The notes under the pieces: model-generated | Seen by the model: the letters and a program-made list of their open reading frames with translations, nothing else | The model's database searches: none | What the model was told of the DNA's origin: nothing | Origin: Nitrospirota bacterium | Lineage (GTDB): Bacteria > Nitrospirota > Thermodesulfovibrionia > UBA6902 | Assembly: GCA_016208905.1 (NCBI GenBank) | Contig: JACQXG010000080.1 | Location: 1 to 48,239, forward strand | Direction: 5' to 3' | Length of the DNA: 48,239 bases | Part shown: positions 7,356 through 15,335 of the stretch, one piece after another | How positions within the stretch are numbered: position 1 is the stretch's first letter | How the letters are laid out: each line of letters starts with the position of its first letter | Program-made: the position numbers and the translations under genes

Positions 7356-9360
7356 TATTAAATCTCGCTATTTTATAGTTTTCATCAGCATATACAATTC
7401 TGAATTTCTCCTTAATATTGCCCATCCATTGAAGAGAATAAAAAACCTTTCTTTCTTTTTCAATCCATTCATCTTCAACCGAGTTGGATTTGATTAATAT
7501 ATATGTAGCGCTATTATTTTCCAGATCGTTCAGCCATTTCTTATAATCGTCGGATTTGATATAAACCACTTTATTTGAAAACTCTCTGTTCCACAGCGGA
7601 GCTGTAAAAAAAGGCTTTGAAGTGTTTATTCCGAAACTTTCAAAAGTATATGCAATTGTATCGCCTCTCAATATATTGTTGCCTATCCAGATCCAGTATC
7701 CGTATTCATTCCTCACCTTCACATCAATGTTAAATGGTTTATGTCTGGACAAAGTTCGCTCCTTCGCCGGAAGTTGAAGGAATTCTTTGATTTTTCCCGG
7801 CATAATGCACGGTGAATTTACCGTCATGAATGAATATCCCGCGAGCAGCAATGCGCTGATTTTCAATGCATTTTCCCTTTTACTGAAGCGCTCAAGTATA
7901 AAACCGAAAGACAGGGCCCCAAGTCCGACAATAAAGATTACATACCTTGTGGTCCAGTTTCTGGGATGTATTATGAATGTAACAATAAGAATGGCGCTTA
8001 CAAACAGAAATCCGTATTTTCTCTTTATTAACGCATGAACAAGAGAAATCAGAATACCTGGTATAAACAGGATAAACCATATCGGGCCGAACCCGCTCAA
8101 TCGTGAGTCATACATATAATACCCGACCCGTTCCAGCCATACATGTAACAGCCTTGTCAGATAATTCAGGTTTTCAATAATCTGAGGGGCAGGCTCAACC
8201 CAGTCTTTTTTCAGGCCCTTGAATAGTGTAATATTAAAAAAAGACACATCCATGTAATATACGGGATTACCGTAAAGAACCCAGTTCCTCATATACCAGT
8301 ATCCGCCTGTTAAAATAACCGGCAGAATGAAATAAATCATATAAATTTTTGTCCCTTCCTTTAAAATACTTCTTTGTTGTGCCGGTAAAATGTATGCCGG
8401 TTTAAGCCGCTTTATTATTTCCCGGATTATAATTACCGCCAGCATTACAAAAATAAACAACGGACCTGTCGGCTTTGAACCCAGTATAATTCCTGCCGAC
8501 AATCCGGACAAGAGCATAGAGACCCCTCTCTTTTTAAAAGGGTCCACTGCATCATTTTTATAAGCATAATTCTCCATATCGTCATATATCATGAAATTTA
8601 CGGCAATAAGAAACAGCATTGATACGGCAGCGTCTACATAATTAGTTGTGGATTGTAAAATCAGCACAGGAGTAAAGAAAAACAGGAGAGAAGAATAGAT
8701 TGCATATTTTTCCCTTACCTTCAATTTAACAGCCATACTGTATATGGCCAGAACTCCTGCTATTGTAAAAAATAACTGGCTTAAATCTGCAATTACATCA
8801 CTCTTGAGGAAAATAACATTCCACAGGAAAAACAGGTTTACGTTTTTCGGAAAAATATTAATATACTGCTGAATAAATGAGGGGGTCGGGTTTTCCCGGA
8901 TGGCCCCGCTCTGCATTATCTGGCCTACAATAGGGAGGTGATAATAAAGCGCGTCCCAGGAATATGAAGGGAAAAGATACCCTAAAAATATCTGCCACCA
9001 AACCGATACAAAAAAGAAAACAAAGAGGCATGCCAGAATTTTATCGCCTTTAAGTATTTTAATAAACCTGTTTGCTTCGCCCTTAATCTCAGAAAAAACT
9101 CCCCTGCCGCCGCCTGACCGGAATACCGCGAATAATACACTTGCAGATATAGAAATGTTAAGTATAAAAAGAGGGGCAGGATAGAGTTTTTTAAACAACA
9201 CTCCCAGCAGCATCTCCGTCGCGATTATCTGCGTTAAGCACAAAATAAAAGTTCCTGTTAATCTGTCAGCAAACGAAAGGCAATCTTTATTTCTGTAAAG
9301 GAAGACATACCACGAGGCAAACAAGAGAAGATTGATAGATGTATATGCTGTGATTTCCAA
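7327..9360 (-). CDS. Polytopic GT-C family membrane glycosyltransferase
   Basis: A 677-residue protein with about ten or more hydrophobic helices and a soluble C-terminal domain of some 130 residues. The first large loop has the SWDALYYHLPI motif near 133-143; the acidic residue there matches the catalytic aspartate of ArnT/PMT-like GT-C enzymes, which transfer sugars from polyprenyl-phosphate donors on the outer face of the inner membrane. A second motif, NYVDAAVSM, also fits this superfamily. The soluble GT2 enzyme at 4843 could make its donor. The start is 1 bp from the TPR gene stop, so they are probably in one transcript. The C-terminal GGRMKAEG tail comes from the tandem repeat. The acceptor is unknown. 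Confidence 0.85.
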   Translation of the reverse strand: MEITAYTSINLLLFASWYVFLYRNKDCLSFADRLTGTFILCLTQIIATEMLLGVLFKKLYPAPLFILNISISASVLFAVFRSGGGRGVFSEIKGEANRFIKILKGDKILACLFVFFFVSVWWQIFLGYLFPSYSWDALYYHLPIVGQIMQSGAIRENPTPSFIQQYINIFPKNVNLFFLWNVIFLKSDVIADLSQLFFTIAGVLAIYSMAVKLKVREKYAIYSSLLFFFTPVLILQSTTNYVDAAVSMLFLIAVNFMIYDDMENYAYKNDAVDPFKKRGVSMLLSGLSAGIILGSKPTGPLFIFVMLAVIIIREIIKRLKPAYILPAQQRSILKEGTKIYMIYFILPVILTGGYWYMRNWVLYGNPVYYMDVSFFNITLFKGLKKDWVEPAPQIIENLNYLTRLLHVWLERVGYYMYDSRLSGFGPIWFILFIPGILISLVHALIKRKYGFLFVSAILIVTFIIHPRNWTTRYVIFIVGLGALSFGFILERFSKRENALKISALLLAGYSFMTVNSPCIMPGKIKEFLQLPAKERTLSRHKPFNIDVKVRNEYGYWIWIGNNILRGDTIAYTFESFGINTSKPFFTAPLWNREFSNKVVYIKSDDYKKWLNDLENNSATYILIKSNSVEDEWIEKERKVFYSLQWMGNIKEKFRIVYADENYKIARFNKGGRMKAEG

Positions 9361-9927
9361 TTAGTCCAGACAGTTCCAGAATCTCCTGAAACTGCAGTCC
9401 GTCATCTCATGATAGTGTTTGAATTGCTTTTCCGCATTGTCCTTCTTCCCCATCTTTTCATAAACTGTGCCAATATCCCATAACGCGTGCCGGAAGGCAG
9501 GATCTATTTCAAGGACCTTCTGATATTCCGATAGGGCATCCTCATAACGGCCTTTTTCTTTATAAATAAAACCAAGGTCATAATGCACATATGGATTCTC
9601 CGGATCTATTTTGAGGGCCTTCTGATATTGCGCCGTTGCCTTATCATAATCTTTTTTTTCCCTGTAAACATAACCAAGGTCATAGTTTGCATGCGGATGG
9701 TCAGGGAAGATATCAAGTAATTTTCTGTAAACATGTTCAGCGCTGTCAAAAGCGCCCTTTTCTTTATACATCAATCCAAGCTGATAATAAGCGTAAGCGT
9801 TTTGGGGATCAGCTTCTGCAGCTTTTGTAAACATATCAACGGCCTTGTCCCGGGACCCGAGCGTCTGATAAAGAACAGCCGTCAGGGTATACCTGTTATT
9901 GAAGACATAAAGTGATAAAACTATCAA
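9361..9927 (-). CDS. TPR-repeat protein
   Basis: At least four tetratricopeptide repeats cover about residues 24-160 (for example AYAYYQLGLMYKEKGAFDSA and YVHYDLGFIYKEKGRYEDAL), followed by a short C-terminal tail with two cysteines. The 188-residue frame begins at a TTG (9927) inside a hydrophobic stretch. Reading upstream in the same frame gives a typical signal-anchor helix (NLFLLLAVPFLIVLSL) but then a stop codon and no start. A natural start, ATG at 9974, is one frame off because of an A10 tract at 9956-9965. TPR proteins of this type hold together polysaccharide or envelope complexes; the next gene downstream is the GT-C enzyme. Confidence 0.8.
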   Translation of the reverse strand: MIVLSLYVFNNRYTLTAVLYQTLGSRDKAVDMFTKAAEADPQNAYAYYQLGLMYKEKGAFDSAEHVYRKLLDIFPDHPHANYDLGYVYREKKDYDKATAQYQKALKIDPENPYVHYDLGFIYKEKGRYEDALSEYQKVLEIDPAFRHALWDIGTVYEKMGKKDNAEKQFKHYHEMTDCSFRRFWNCLD

Positions 9928-9974
9928 GAAGGGGACCGCTAACAGCAGAAATAAATTTTTTTTTTAATATCCAT
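9928..9974 (-). other. Out-of-frame 5' end of the TPR gene at an A10 tract
   Basis: On the minus strand, ATG GAT ATT is followed by ten A residues and then the hydrophobic coding segment of the TPR protein. With 11 (or 8) A residues the ATG would read MDIKKKN and then the signal anchor in frame. With ten, the frame from ATG meets TAG after a few codons. This is either a sequencing error, a phase-variable tract, or a site of transcriptional slippage. Confidence 0.7.
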
Positions 9975-9989
9975 TTTATCAAAAATAAG

Positions 9990-10030
9990 GAAAGGTGCTT
10001 TCTTTCTATATTCAAAAGAAAGCACCTTTC
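9990..10030 (-). terminator. Rho-independent terminator of the outer-membrane protein gene
   Basis: A perfect 16-bp stem joins 9990-10005 and 10015-10030 around a 9-nt loop. On the minus strand it is followed by cttattttt. It ends transcription of the gene at 10066 and isolates it from the TPR gene. Confidence 0.8.
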
Positions 10031-10065
10031 AATTTATCATCTGTAAAAAACTTTACCTTAATCGA

Positions 10066-11076
10066 TCAGAGCGAGAGGGCCAGAGCCAAACTCCAGGTTT
10101 GACCAATAGATGCGTTCTGTGAACTCAGATCATTAAAACACCCTGCACCTACATGTTCCAGGAAATTGCACATATCAAAGTCATATGAAACTACTAATTG
10201 AGTATTTTTAGCAACAGTAAATGCTAAAGAAAGTCCGGCAGTTAATGCGTCCTGTTCAAGACCAAATGAGTCTTTAATAAGAATTGCCTCTGCAGGATCT
10301 GTCTGAGCATTTATGCCGCAACAGGAAGCATAGGTAACGAAATCATCTGAAACCCTCGCATTACCAACAGCCTTGCTCCAGCCGACCGTTCCCCTTATTG
10401 AGAGCCAGGAGGCTGCACTATACCCCCCGCTCAGCGAAACAAAAAACTGGTCGGACGGCTTGAAATACAGATCGTCAAGCTGTCTATTATAGTCCCTGTA
10501 TTTATAACCAATGTCAAGAACTGCATAGCCCTTGCTGAACCCATGACCAAATTTTGATTTCAACGTATAATCGTACTGGCCGTCTCCAAGGTTCTGGTAC
10601 TCTAATGGATTTTCGTATTCATATGCCTCCGGAATCTTTATACCCAACTCGATAGACATCGGTCCGCCGCCTACATTGTCACTTACTTTCTGCCTTAAAC
10701 CTATAAGTATATCACCAACTCCGCTGACACTGTCAGAACCGTCTGTATGAGCCAATATATCATTTGATCTGACATATGCCCATCCGCCTGAAAAGACTGC
10801 CGTGAGATTGTCAATAACTCCATATTCACCGTAGTAGGATAACTGTGTCTGTGAAAATTCTTCTTCTTCGGTTACATAAGGATCATCATTTGTATTCGCA
10901 ACATCACCATTTGCATCCTTCGATAGAGTAGTAAATTTCGCAGTCGTCTTATAATTACTCGTTGTTATCTGATTGTAAGAATGCCCCTTGGCCTGTGTCC
11001 AGGCTGCAAAAGCATTGCTTGATATAAAAATACATCCTGCTAATAATAAAAACATCAAAATTATTTTTCTTCTCAT
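10066..11076 (-). CDS. Putative outer-membrane beta-barrel protein
   Basis: A 336-residue exported protein. A signal peptide occupies residues 1-24, with cleavage likely after AFA before AWTQ. The mature part shows alternating short hydrophobic and polar strands with many aromatic and glycine residues (for example LSYYGEYGVIDNLTAVFSGGW), typical of an outer-membrane barrel. I cannot assign a substrate. It has its own terminator and lies 70 bp downstream of the processive glycosyltransferase gene on the same strand, so it might be an export channel for that polymer; this is inference from position. Confidence 0.65.
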   Translation of the reverse strand: MRRKIILMFLLLAGCIFISSNAFAAWTQAKGHSYNQITTSNYKTTAKFTTLSKDANGDVANTNDDPYVTEEEEFSQTQLSYYGEYGVIDNLTAVFSGGWAYVRSNDILAHTDGSDSVSGVGDILIGLRQKVSDNVGGGPMSIELGIKIPEAYEYENPLEYQNLGDGQYDYTLKSKFGHGFSKGYAVLDIGYKYRDYNRQLDDLYFKPSDQFFVSLSGGYSAASWLSIRGTVGWSKAVGNARVSDDFVTYASCCGINAQTDPAEAILIKDSFGLEQDALTAGLSLAFTVAKNTQLVVSYDFDMCNFLEHVGAGCFNDLSSQNASIGQTWSLALALSL

Positions 11077-11146
11077 AGCCTAAACTCCTTTTGCTCTAAG
11101 ATTTATTATTTAAAAAATAATATCATTGCAAGACTTTAATCATCCC

Positions 11147-12667
11147 TTATGCAGCAACAGCGTTTTCCGTCTTCCTTTTGGAAATAAAGTGGCGCGCCAG
11201 ACGATTTGAAGCTAAGCCACTCAATACTACTTGAAAAATCGACAAAAAAGCAACATAAAAATACCCCATCTGGAACATCATGAGAAACGGAATTGATATG
11301 TATATTTTATTGACAAATGCAAAATAAATATTAAATGTAAAATATACTCCAAGGAGCAGTTCAATAAATACCAGAAAATTTATTTCCCCCCTGTATTTCT
11401 TCCCGAGCCACCGGTCTTTTTTCTCCTCGATGCTATACTTGGGTGTACGTTTAAATTCCGTCTTTTTATTAAAAATTGCGCCTAACACCGCTTTTGAATT
11501 ATTAACTGAAAGTCCTATGCCGAGCGACATCAACATAGGCAGATAAATAATCCTTGATTTCCAGTCCGTATAGGCCTCTCTTTGTGAACAGATATAGAAG
11601 AAGGAGATGCCGACAGTGGCAAACAGAAGAAACGGCACATCTGTTACCAGCATCTTGAACCACCCTATATTGATCCTTGCAACCATAGACGGATAAATCA
11701 GCACCGAGAGCGCCAGCATAAGCAGGTACGATATATTATTCGTGAGGTGAAAAAAGGCTTCCACTTTTACCTTCAATGGAAGATCGCTCTTTAAAATGGC
11801 AGGGAGGATTTTTTTAGCAGTTTGTATCGACCCCTTTGCCCACCGGTGTTGCTGGCTCTTGAATCCGTTGATCTCAACAGGGATCTCAGACGGTGTCAGC
11901 TCATCTTTCAGGAATATAAATTTCCAGCCCTTAAGCTGTGATCTGTAGCTTAAATCCAGGTCTTCCGTCAGGGTATCATTCTGCCAGCCGCCTGCTGATG
12001 TTATCGCTTCTTTCCGCCAGACACCCGCTGTGCCGTTAAAATTAAAAAATCTTCCGGACCAGTTCCTCGCCGTATGTTCGATAACAAAATGACCGTCAAG
12101 CATTATGGCCTGTATCCTGGTTATAAATGAATAGCCCCTGTTCAAGTAAGTCCATCTTGTCTGCACCATACCGACGGACTTATCGGCAAAAAAATGGACG
12201 GTTTTTTGCAAAATATCCCTTTGCGGAACAAAGTCTGCATCGAATACTGCCACAAATTCGCCTTTGGCATACTTAAGCCCATTCTGTAAAGCGCCGCCTT
12301 TAAAGCCCACCCTCTCGTCACGACTGATATAACTGATATCAAAGCCCCGTTCACTGAATTCCTTGACACAATCCAGGGCAATTGCCTTAGTCTCATCTGT
12401 AGAATCATCAAGGATTTGTATATCAAGAAGTTCTCTTGGATAATCAACATCACACGATGCAGCGATTAAACGTCTTGTGACATACATTTCATTATAGATC
12501 GGCAGTTGAATAGTAATACGCGGCAGATTACTTAATTTGTTTTTAAGAACCGGTTTGTCTTTTTGATGCTTATAGTATAGATAAACCATATAATATCGAT
12601 GGGAGGCGTATATAAAAACTGTAATCAAAATAATGAAATATATTGCCAGAAATAAATAAAGCAACAT
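11147..12667 (-). CDS. Processive GT2 glycosyltransferase (cellulose-synthase-like)
   Basis: A 506-residue membrane enzyme. One N-terminal helix (2-22) precedes a GT-A domain with all processive GT2 motifs: the nucleotide-binding ILDDSTDET, FDADF, LTEDLDLS and QQHRW. Four or so helices follow (about 310-380 and 425-495). This arrangement is that of cellulose-synthase-like beta-glycan synthases (glucan, mannan or glucomannan), which polymerise and extrude the chain. It lacks a PilZ domain of its own; the separate PilZ protein at 4348 might serve. The polymer cannot be deduced from sequence. Confidence 0.9.
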   Translation of the reverse strand: MLLYLFLAIYFIILITVFIYASHRYYMVYLYYKHQKDKPVLKNKLSNLPRITIQLPIYNEMYVTRRLIAASCDVDYPRELLDIQILDDSTDETKAIALDCVKEFSERGFDISYISRDERVGFKGGALQNGLKYAKGEFVAVFDADFVPQRDILQKTVHFFADKSVGMVQTRWTYLNRGYSFITRIQAIMLDGHFVIEHTARNWSGRFFNFNGTAGVWRKEAITSAGGWQNDTLTEDLDLSYRSQLKGWKFIFLKDELTPSEIPVEINGFKSQQHRWAKGSIQTAKKILPAILKSDLPLKVKVEAFFHLTNNISYLLMLALSVLIYPSMVARINIGWFKMLVTDVPFLLFATVGISFFYICSQREAYTDWKSRIIYLPMLMSLGIGLSVNNSKAVLGAIFNKKTEFKRTPKYSIEEKKDRWLGKKYRGEINFLVFIELLLGVYFTFNIYFAFVNKIYISIPFLMMFQMGYFYVAFLSIFQVVLSGLASNRLARHFISKRKTENAVAA

Positions 12668-12841
12668 GCTGAATTTTCCTTCTTTTTAAAATAGAATTAG
12701 TAAGAATAAAGAATTTAGTCGATGAATTATAACATACTGTATATTTCAGGCACAATTAGAAATTTTAATACCTCAATTATGAACAATTAAACATTATTTT
12801 GTTCTTAAAAATTTTATACGATCATAAAACATAAGGCCGTC

Positions 12842-12916
12842 ATTGTGATAAAATCAAGGTATTATTCAGAATGTATTTGGCAGAAACAATCTGAATAATA
12901 CCTTGATTTTCACAAT
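12842..12916. repeat. Long perfect inverted repeat ahead of the ArsR gene
   Basis: Bases 12850-12870 are the exact reverse complement of 12890-12910 (21 bp, 19-nt loop). The arms extend outward by another 6 bp (attgtg/cacaat) after a 2-nt bulge. The element lies in the 272-bp gap between the divergent glycosyltransferase and ArsR genes and ends 23 bp before the ArsR start. It could be an operator, a leader hairpin or a small mobile element. There is no T-tract typical of a terminator. Confidence 0.8.
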
Positions 12917-12939
12917 AGAAAGGACATATATTATTCATA

Positions 12940-13275
12940 ATGGAATCGTCAGGAAATAAGTCTAACGTCGAATCTCACCTCAACTGGACAACTATATTAA
13001 AGGCATTGGCTGATGAAAATCGTCTGCAGATCATCCATGAACTCTTAAAACAGGAGGCCTCTGTACAGGATTTATCAAATATTCTCAGGATAAGAACTTA
13101 CAATATCTCAAAGCACCTGAAGATATTAGAGACTAACGGACTAGTCAGGAAAAGAAAAGACGGGGTCCACAGAATCTACCATATTACAGAGAACCTGAAG
13201 TCTCATCTGTCAGAGGACAATCAGGTATTGGATCTGGGATGCTGCAAGTTTTTATTTGGCAGTCACGATAAATAA
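12940..13275 (+). CDS. ArsR-family winged-helix regulator
   Basis: A 111-residue repressor-type protein. The winged helix covers about 15-90: LKALADENRLQIIHELL (the usual first helices), then the recognition region VQDLSNILRIRTYNISKHLKIL and the wing KRKDGVHRIYHI. No classical ELCV metal site follows the recognition helix; the only cysteines form a pair near the C terminus (LGCCKFLF), a possible metal or thiol sensor. A long inverted repeat lies just upstream, which is a natural place for autoregulation. Targets may include the divergent glycosyltransferase gene, but this is inference. Confidence 0.85.
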   Translation: MESSGNKSNVESHLNWTTILKALADENRLQIIHELLKQEASVQDLSNILRIRTYNISKHLKILETNGLVRKRKDGVHRIYHITENLKSHLSEDNQVLDLGCCKFLFGSHDK

Positions 13276-13296
13276 TTTTTTGCTGAATTATTATAT

Positions 13297-14595
13297 TTAC
13301 GATCTCCCGCGTTTTGTTACGTAGACAAGCCCCTGCCCGGGATTCAAATCATAATGAAAAGGCTCCGGTATGAATTCCAGCGGATATTCAGGGGACACAT
13401 CCTGAAGGGGCGCCCCTGCGAGGACATATTCATTCAGGCTTTCCGCATAAAAGGGCTGTTTATTATGAATGTCCTTGTTGATTATAATCAGGGCCTCATC
13501 ATCCGTGCGTGTAGAAGCCTTCCATAAGACCAGAATATCCGGGTTATTATTCTGCAATATATCCGTGGGTGCGTCTTCCTGGAAGATACTATATGAGCTC
13601 TTAATATTATTTACCTTTGTTATGAAACTCATGAGATCAACATCGGTCTTCTCCCAGTTATCAGGTCTTGAATGCACTACATGAGGTTTTTTCCGAAAGC
13701 CGAACTCATATCCCATTTGCATCATGACTCCGGCTGAATACAGCGCTGAAAAAAAATAACGCTGCTTCACTCCACTGATGTTGCCGTTGAGGTCCTCCAT
13801 AAGCCTTGCTGTGTCATGACTGTCAGGAAAACTGATGGAGTCTGACACATCTCTCGTCAAATCATACTGTGCCATCAGCCAGTGACCTTTCATGTCCCAC
13901 CACTTGGAACTATTAAAGATATAGTCGAAACCCGCCCTTGCCGTTGTCCTGGTCTGGTCCGCGGTGCATCCCAGGGTCTCGGCAAAAAAGAGGACATCAG
14001 GATTATTTTTTTTCGTCTCCCTTATGAGCCTCCTCCAGAATCTACCGGGCAGTTGATAAGCGGCATCGCACCTGAAACCCTTGAAACCGAGAGTGATAAG
14101 GAAGTCGACCACCTTTTTAATAAATTGATAAAGCCCCTCAGGATCTTTTGTGCCCTCGTAATTAAATTTGGCAAGGTCACCCCACACAACCTTTTTCCCG
14201 TTGTCCCCGTAACAAAAAGGATGCGTGACTTCACCTTTAGTCCATGAGAACCACTCGGCGTGTTTTTTGGTGAGTTCGGAATCAAAAGAACAGTGGTTAA
14301 TCACCAGATCAATCATCACACTGAGACCATATTTTCTTGCCCTATCAATCATCTTCCTGACCTGGTCCTCAGCGCCCTTTTTGCTGTTCTCATCAATTAA
14401 CAGAGGGTTGAAAGTGAAATAATCTGAAATTGAGTACAGGCTGCCTGAATAGCCCGGCCTCTGGATAGGATTTACAAATACCCAGTTGAAGCCCATTTCC
14501 GAAGCCCTTTTGAAATGACCTTCCCACAGGCTGAACCTTCCGGCAAGCAGAGGGAATATATTGTAGATAATCATCTTTTGAGGTTTCTTCATCAT
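13297..14595 (-). CDS. GH13 alpha-amylase-family enzyme
   Basis: A 432-residue cytoplasmic glycoside hydrolase family 13 protein with no signal peptide. The catalytic barrel has region I MIDLVINH (D96, N100, H101), region II GFRCDAAYQ (R175, nucleophile D177), region III FAETLG (acid/base E206) and region IV FPDSHDTAR (H260, D261). A short beta domain ends the protein. It is shorter than GlgE or branching enzymes; the SHD motif recalls GlgE-like or maltosyl-transferring members, but the exact activity on glycogen or maltodextrin cannot be set from sequence. It converges on the ArsR gene with about 20 bp between them. A low-complexity tandem repeat lies between it and the rhodanese gene upstream. 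Confidence 0.88.
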   Translation of the reverse strand: MMKKPQKMIIYNIFPLLAGRFSLWEGHFKRASEMGFNWVFVNPIQRPGYSGSLYSISDYFTFNPLLIDENSKKGAEDQVRKMIDRARKYGLSVMIDLVINHCSFDSELTKKHAEWFSWTKGEVTHPFCYGDNGKKVVWGDLAKFNYEGTKDPEGLYQFIKKVVDFLITLGFKGFRCDAAYQLPGRFWRRLIRETKKNNPDVLFFAETLGCTADQTRTTARAGFDYIFNSSKWWDMKGHWLMAQYDLTRDVSDSISFPDSHDTARLMEDLNGNISGVKQRYFFSALYSAGVMMQMGYEFGFRKKPHVVHSRPDNWEKTDVDLMSFITKVNNIKSSYSIFQEDAPTDILQNNNPDILVLWKASTRTDDEALIIINKDIHNKQPFYAESLNEYVLAGAPLQDVSPEYPLEFIPEPFHYDLNPGQGLVYVTKRGRS

Positions 14596-14599
14596 CGCC

Positions 14600-14631
14600 T
14601 TTTCTTACCTTCTTACCTTCTCATCTTCTCT
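14600..14631. repeat. Short pyrimidine-rich tandem repeat
   Basis: Repeats of the heptamer cttacct and variants fill the gap between the GH13 start and the rhodanese stop. It resembles in style the tandem repeat at 7279. Confidence 0.6.
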
Positions 14632-14632
14632 T

Positions 14633-14983
14633 TCAAATCTCTTCAACCGGAAGGTTATTTTCCATCCACTCTACTATGCCGCCCTCATAAACTTTTACAT
14701 TCGGGACATTCAGCATTTTCAGGGCAGACGCAACTTTCTTGGATGCTACACAGCTTTTTTCTTTGCAGTAAACGATAATCTCTTTATATTTCAGCAACTC
14801 CTTCCTTCTATCCACAACTTCGGTATATGGAATGGTTGTCGCGCCTTTGATTCTGTACCTGTTGCCGTTATATTTTCCAATCGTATCAACCAGCACAAAA
14901 TCAGATTTTTGCTTAAGCCGCTCTGAAAGCTCTTCTTTATTTACACATTCCAGCGAAATATTGAAATCTAATTTGTATGACAT
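14633..14983 (-). CDS. Rhodanese-like sulfurtransferase
   Basis: A 116-residue single-domain rhodanese. It has the family's early FVLVDTIG strand, the approach GATTIPYTEV and the active-site loop CKEKSC, with catalytic C73 and a second cysteine C78 that could form a disulfide. It has no signal peptide, so it is cytoplasmic. It is divergent from the molybdoenzyme gene at 15336 with a 350-bp structured region between. A sulfur-carrier role for a polysulfide or thiosulfate reductase would fit, but is inferred from position. Confidence 0.87.
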   Translation of the reverse strand: MSYKLDFNISLECVNKEELSERLKQKSDFVLVDTIGKYNGNRYRIKGATTIPYTEVVDRRKELLKYKEIIVYCKEKSCVASKKVASALKMLNVPNVKVYEGGIVEWMENNLPVEEI

Positions 14984-15061
14984 ATATATCCTCCATTAAT
15001 AATGATCTGAAAATAACATTTTACATTGACCCTGTCAATTACAGTCACATTAACCTTACAG

Positions 15062-15207
15062 TTGCATAAAACTATCGATATCAGGGCAGGGGAGGTTGCT
15101 GGAAAAGCTTTACCAGCGATACCTTAACTCCTGCTGCCGCAACTTAATTCCAATATCCAATCGCTTTGTAAAGGTGTTACGGCAACCTTCCCTGCCCTGT
15201 TATGCAA
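15062..15207 (+). ncRNA. Candidate structured leader RNA (unclassified)
   Basis: Bases 15082-15100 pair with 15181-15199 over 19 positions; the two non-Watson-Crick positions are both G-U on the plus strand, which is what a plus-strand RNA would tolerate. Outside this, 15062-15068 and 15201-15207 (ttgcata/tatgcaa) are also complementary. Inside is a near-palindrome gctggaaaagctttaccagc. The element lies upstream of the molybdoenzyme and is followed by a terminator-like hairpin. It does not match any riboswitch consensus I can recall; a small mobile element is the alternative. Confidence 0.45.
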
Positions 15208-15245
15208 AATTAGGTTAACCAAACTAATGCGATAAGCGTCTGAAA

Positions 15246-15276
15246 CAGATGCTGTAATGCGCATCTGCATTTTTTT
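15246..15276 (+). terminator. Terminator-like hairpin in the leader of the molybdoenzyme gene
   Basis: Stem cagatgc (15246-15252) pairs with gcatctg (15261-15267), followed by ca and seven T residues. It stands 60 bp before the start codon of the molybdoenzyme gene on the same strand, so it may act as an attenuator rather than end another transcript (the upstream gene is divergent). Confidence 0.6.
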
Positions 15277-15335
15277 AAATCATTTATCAGGTTAAGGTAT
15301 TTTATTTTATAAGCAATATCCGTTAAATTAAAACA

